Positions 62,201 through 64,000 of a stretch of 64,000 bases of DNA are shown piece by piece (position 1 is the first letter of the stretch; each line of letters starts with the position of its first letter). This DNA comes from Tillus elongatus (lineage: Eukaryota > Arthropoda > Insecta > Coleoptera > Cleridae). The notes below the pieces were generated by a model. That model saw only the letters and a program-made list of their open reading frames with translations. It ran no database searches and was not told the DNA's origin. Location: contig OZ023265.1 of assembly GCA_964006375.1 (NCBI GenBank), positions 159,910,118-159,974,117 on the forward strand, given 5' to 3'. The translations under genes were made by a program, and so were the position numbers.

Positions 62201-63115
62201 TAATTTTTTCTTCTTCGGCAAAGGTTAAAGTTGTATGTGGGCCCATTTTCCGTTGCATATGTACTAATCCCCTGATTTTTTACTTAACGTTGATTTGGGA
62301 ATGCCAAATCTTGACGCAGCTGAATTTAAACCAAGTGATCCCCCACGCACTTCCTCCACAGCTTTCTCGAGGTCGGTTTCTGTGCTGGTAAGATTTTGTT
62401 GGTGGTACTAGGTCCATGTTCTGTTAAGATAAAAGAGTGTTGATGAATAATCTAACTCGTAATAAGCGGATTAGTTATTAAAAACAATAAATAATGGAGA
62501 AAATGTGAAGAAACAGGCATGATCCAGTAAAGGAACACCACACAAAAGTGTGTTTCTTCACTGGGTAGGGTAACTTTTCACCGTGTTCATAAAAAGCAAT
62601 AGTCTAAGCACGTCTAAAGAATCAAAATATGGATAAATTCGGTGAGAATATGAATTTATAATGAAAATACAGTGAAGGAAAATTTGCTCCCTCATTGGAT
62701 TTTCATAAATTCCAAGATGCAGTCAAGAAACACCGGTTTTTTAGTCACTATTCTGAACAAAAGTTGATTTTAACCTAAAAAACTCTTAAGTTGAAGTTTA
62801 CTGGATACACTCAAACGGTTTTTATCAATTCAATTCCACAGAGAAAATAGAGAGAAAAATCTGAGTACTCACCTTGAGTGATCCTTAATTCTTTTGGCTT
62901 ACACTTGACAGCGCGCGAACACGCACAATAGAAACTGCAGCTTACTGAAAGATTGTTTGACAGACAGTTTTGGGAATCTGACACATTGTTGGAAATATAC
63001 TAAAGTAACCAAAAAAATAGCGGGAATATTCAAATTGTATAGAAAGCTTAATATTTATTATAAACTTCGAATTGTTCCTTCACTGTTGACTGTTCCTCTA
63101 CTGGTGCAGAAGCCT
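59270..63115 (-). mobile_element. pogo/jerky-type element with repeated CAGTGAAGGAAC sites
   Basis: Inverted termini GGGTGACTGCACCAGTGAAG (59270) and, reversed, GGCTTCTGCACCAGTAGAGG (to 63115), each next to TA (59268-59269, 63116-63117). The 12-mer CAGTGAAGGAAC and near copies recur at 59282, 59473, 59494, 59516 and, on the other side, at 62525, 62552 (reversed), 62670, 63074 (reversed), 63092 (reversed). A decayed DDE transposase lies between. TA target and transposase type agree with the pogo group. Confidence 0.75.
59700..62395 (-). pseudogene. pogo/jerky-type transposase (psq HTH, CENP-B HTH, DDE), broken
   Basis: Read from 62395 down: a psq-type HTH (LEKAVEEVRGGSLGLNSAAS, FGIPKSTLSKK), a stop, a CENP-B-type HTH and start of the DDE domain at 62258-61770 (WILSKVKLWFPMHPDVV, GRPGKKWLQLFLNMHPEIA, YIADEIGVQ with Asp), then DDE continuation at 61597-61229 (LFLDRHKSHIN, STHILQPCDVGIFKPIK). 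An acidic stretch follows (60908-60573), then a Lys/Glu-rich coiled region (about 60180-60060) and a C-terminal block (YVLVKYE; KWPAKRDQIWYKKGDVL). Stops and shifts separate all parts. Open frames on the plus strand here are antisense shadows. Confidence 0.8.
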
Positions 63116-63208
63116 TACCTGTCAAATAGTACGTCGAACGCATAGAATAAACAGGAGTTGGTAGCGGTTTTGTGCATTTGTCAAACTATTTAATAGTATT
63201 TATTTTAA

Positions 63209-63564
63209 GGACCTCGGTGGTTCAGAGGTAAGAACGTGTGCCTTTGAACCGAAGGGTACCGGGTTCGATCCCGTCGTACTCCTTTCACTTTTCCAGTACA
63301 AACTGTAAAATTAACATCAACCGAGGTTCTGGCATTGTATTTGAGCAAGTTGAATGTCTGCACGTTCCGCCCTTCGGAGGAGGCGTTAAGCCGTCGGTCC
63401 CGTGTCCATGCGATGTTGGGCACGTTAAAGATCCCTACCCTCCTTACAGAAAGACAGAGGTTCGGCAAAATTTCCAGGATAGTGAGGTGAAACTGCTCCC
63501 TGGCGTCGGTGATTGGCCATAGTCGCGGAAATAGGCCGACGTTAAAGAAACAAAACACACACAC
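63209..63564 (+). mobile_element. tRNA-derived SINE, copy 2
   Basis: A tRNA-like head with pol III boxes (GGTGGTTCAGAGG and GGTTCGATCCC), a central body shared with 21425-21758, and the end GACGTTAAAGAAACAAAACA. Flanked by the ~13-bp duplication AGTATTTATTTTAA / AGTATTTATTTAA (63195 and 63565), as left by LINE machinery. Confidence 0.82.
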
Positions 63565-64000
63565 AGTATTTATTTAACGTTTTTCCTGACTACTTCATTA
63601 ATTTGATAATATCAGCGATGTTCAGTGAAAAAAACGTGCGCAGCAAACCTTGCTTTTGCGTGACCAGTTGGAGCATCTGACGTCATAACGATAGCGTTTA
63701 TGGTCATGTGACACAATTTAAAATAGCAAGGATTTTCACACACGTATAAAAGCTTAAAATCAAAGATTTCTTATTTATTTTTGGTTGTTAACATATAACA
63801 TTAAGGTGTGGATAAACTATAAATAAATGTGGATAAAACTTTGCGAAAATTCCCTATTAATGTGATCCCCTGATTTTTCAAACGCGTTTGTATCGATTAC
63901 ACCATGGCACACTACTAAGCAAATTGAGTCACTTTGGAATATGTGCCAGTCTACAATTAATTGAATGTTATTTTTGAGCAAATCATTAATTTGTACAGTA
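63565..64000. other. Intergenic to window end, no feature seen
   Basis: No coding frame, RNA gene or repeat terminus is recognised. Confidence 0.4.

Noticed and set aside
63209..63280. A functional tRNA gene
   Set aside because: Pol III boxes are present, but the cloverleaf does not close convincingly and the sequence continues into a SINE body with a second copy at 21425.

Overview
The window is nuclear DNA from an insect with a repeat-rich, AT-rich genome. The host signals are an intron-containing Fadd (immune adaptor) gene and an ELOVL6/Baldspot-type fatty-acid elongase. The transposons are insect-like: an errantivirus, Penelope elements, RNase-H-bearing LINEs, and a LINE whose tail copies the insect telomere repeat (TTAGG). 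That tail argues against flies, but the order cannot be fixed from the sequence.

Layout. 1-13,426: Fadd on the minus strand. Its last exon is at 1,214-1,530 and its first two exons are at 12,522-12,940. The ~11-kb intron between them holds a Penelope piece, a DD41D rosa-type element, two dead LINE pieces, one LINE with an intact 1,215-codon ORF and target duplication, and a P-element relative with a THAP remnant. 13,427-22,900: a hAT-like element with two younger repeats inside it, a ~290-bp tandem array split by a small MITE, LINE pieces, a solo LTR and a SINE. 23,175-24,038: the elongase gene, the clearest intact host gene. 26,177-46,300: layered transposons (three hAT elements, LINEs, rosa relatives, Penelope). 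46,386-55,500: a full errantivirus with identical LTRs and a CGCG target duplication, itself interrupted by a Penelope element. 59,270-63,115: a decayed pogo/jerky-type element. 63,209-63,564: a tRNA-type SINE.

The dominant structure is one repeat family seen about 17 times. It has a left end with AGTGAATTTT, a right end with AAAATTCACTACC followed by the hairpin ACGCACTTGCTGCGT, and usually a long (TA)n tract in the middle. Subterminal inverted repeats, a 3' hairpin and a central microsatellite match the architecture of non-autonomous Helentrons (DINE-1/HINE). Here the end modules are shuffled (left+right, left+left, right+right), and the (TA)n tracts have received rosa and hAT insertions. 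I call it the TA-HINE family below; the Helentron assignment is inference.

The two host genes show no functional link. The window is best read as two genes in a landscape of nested mobile elements, several of which can be ordered in time by target duplications.
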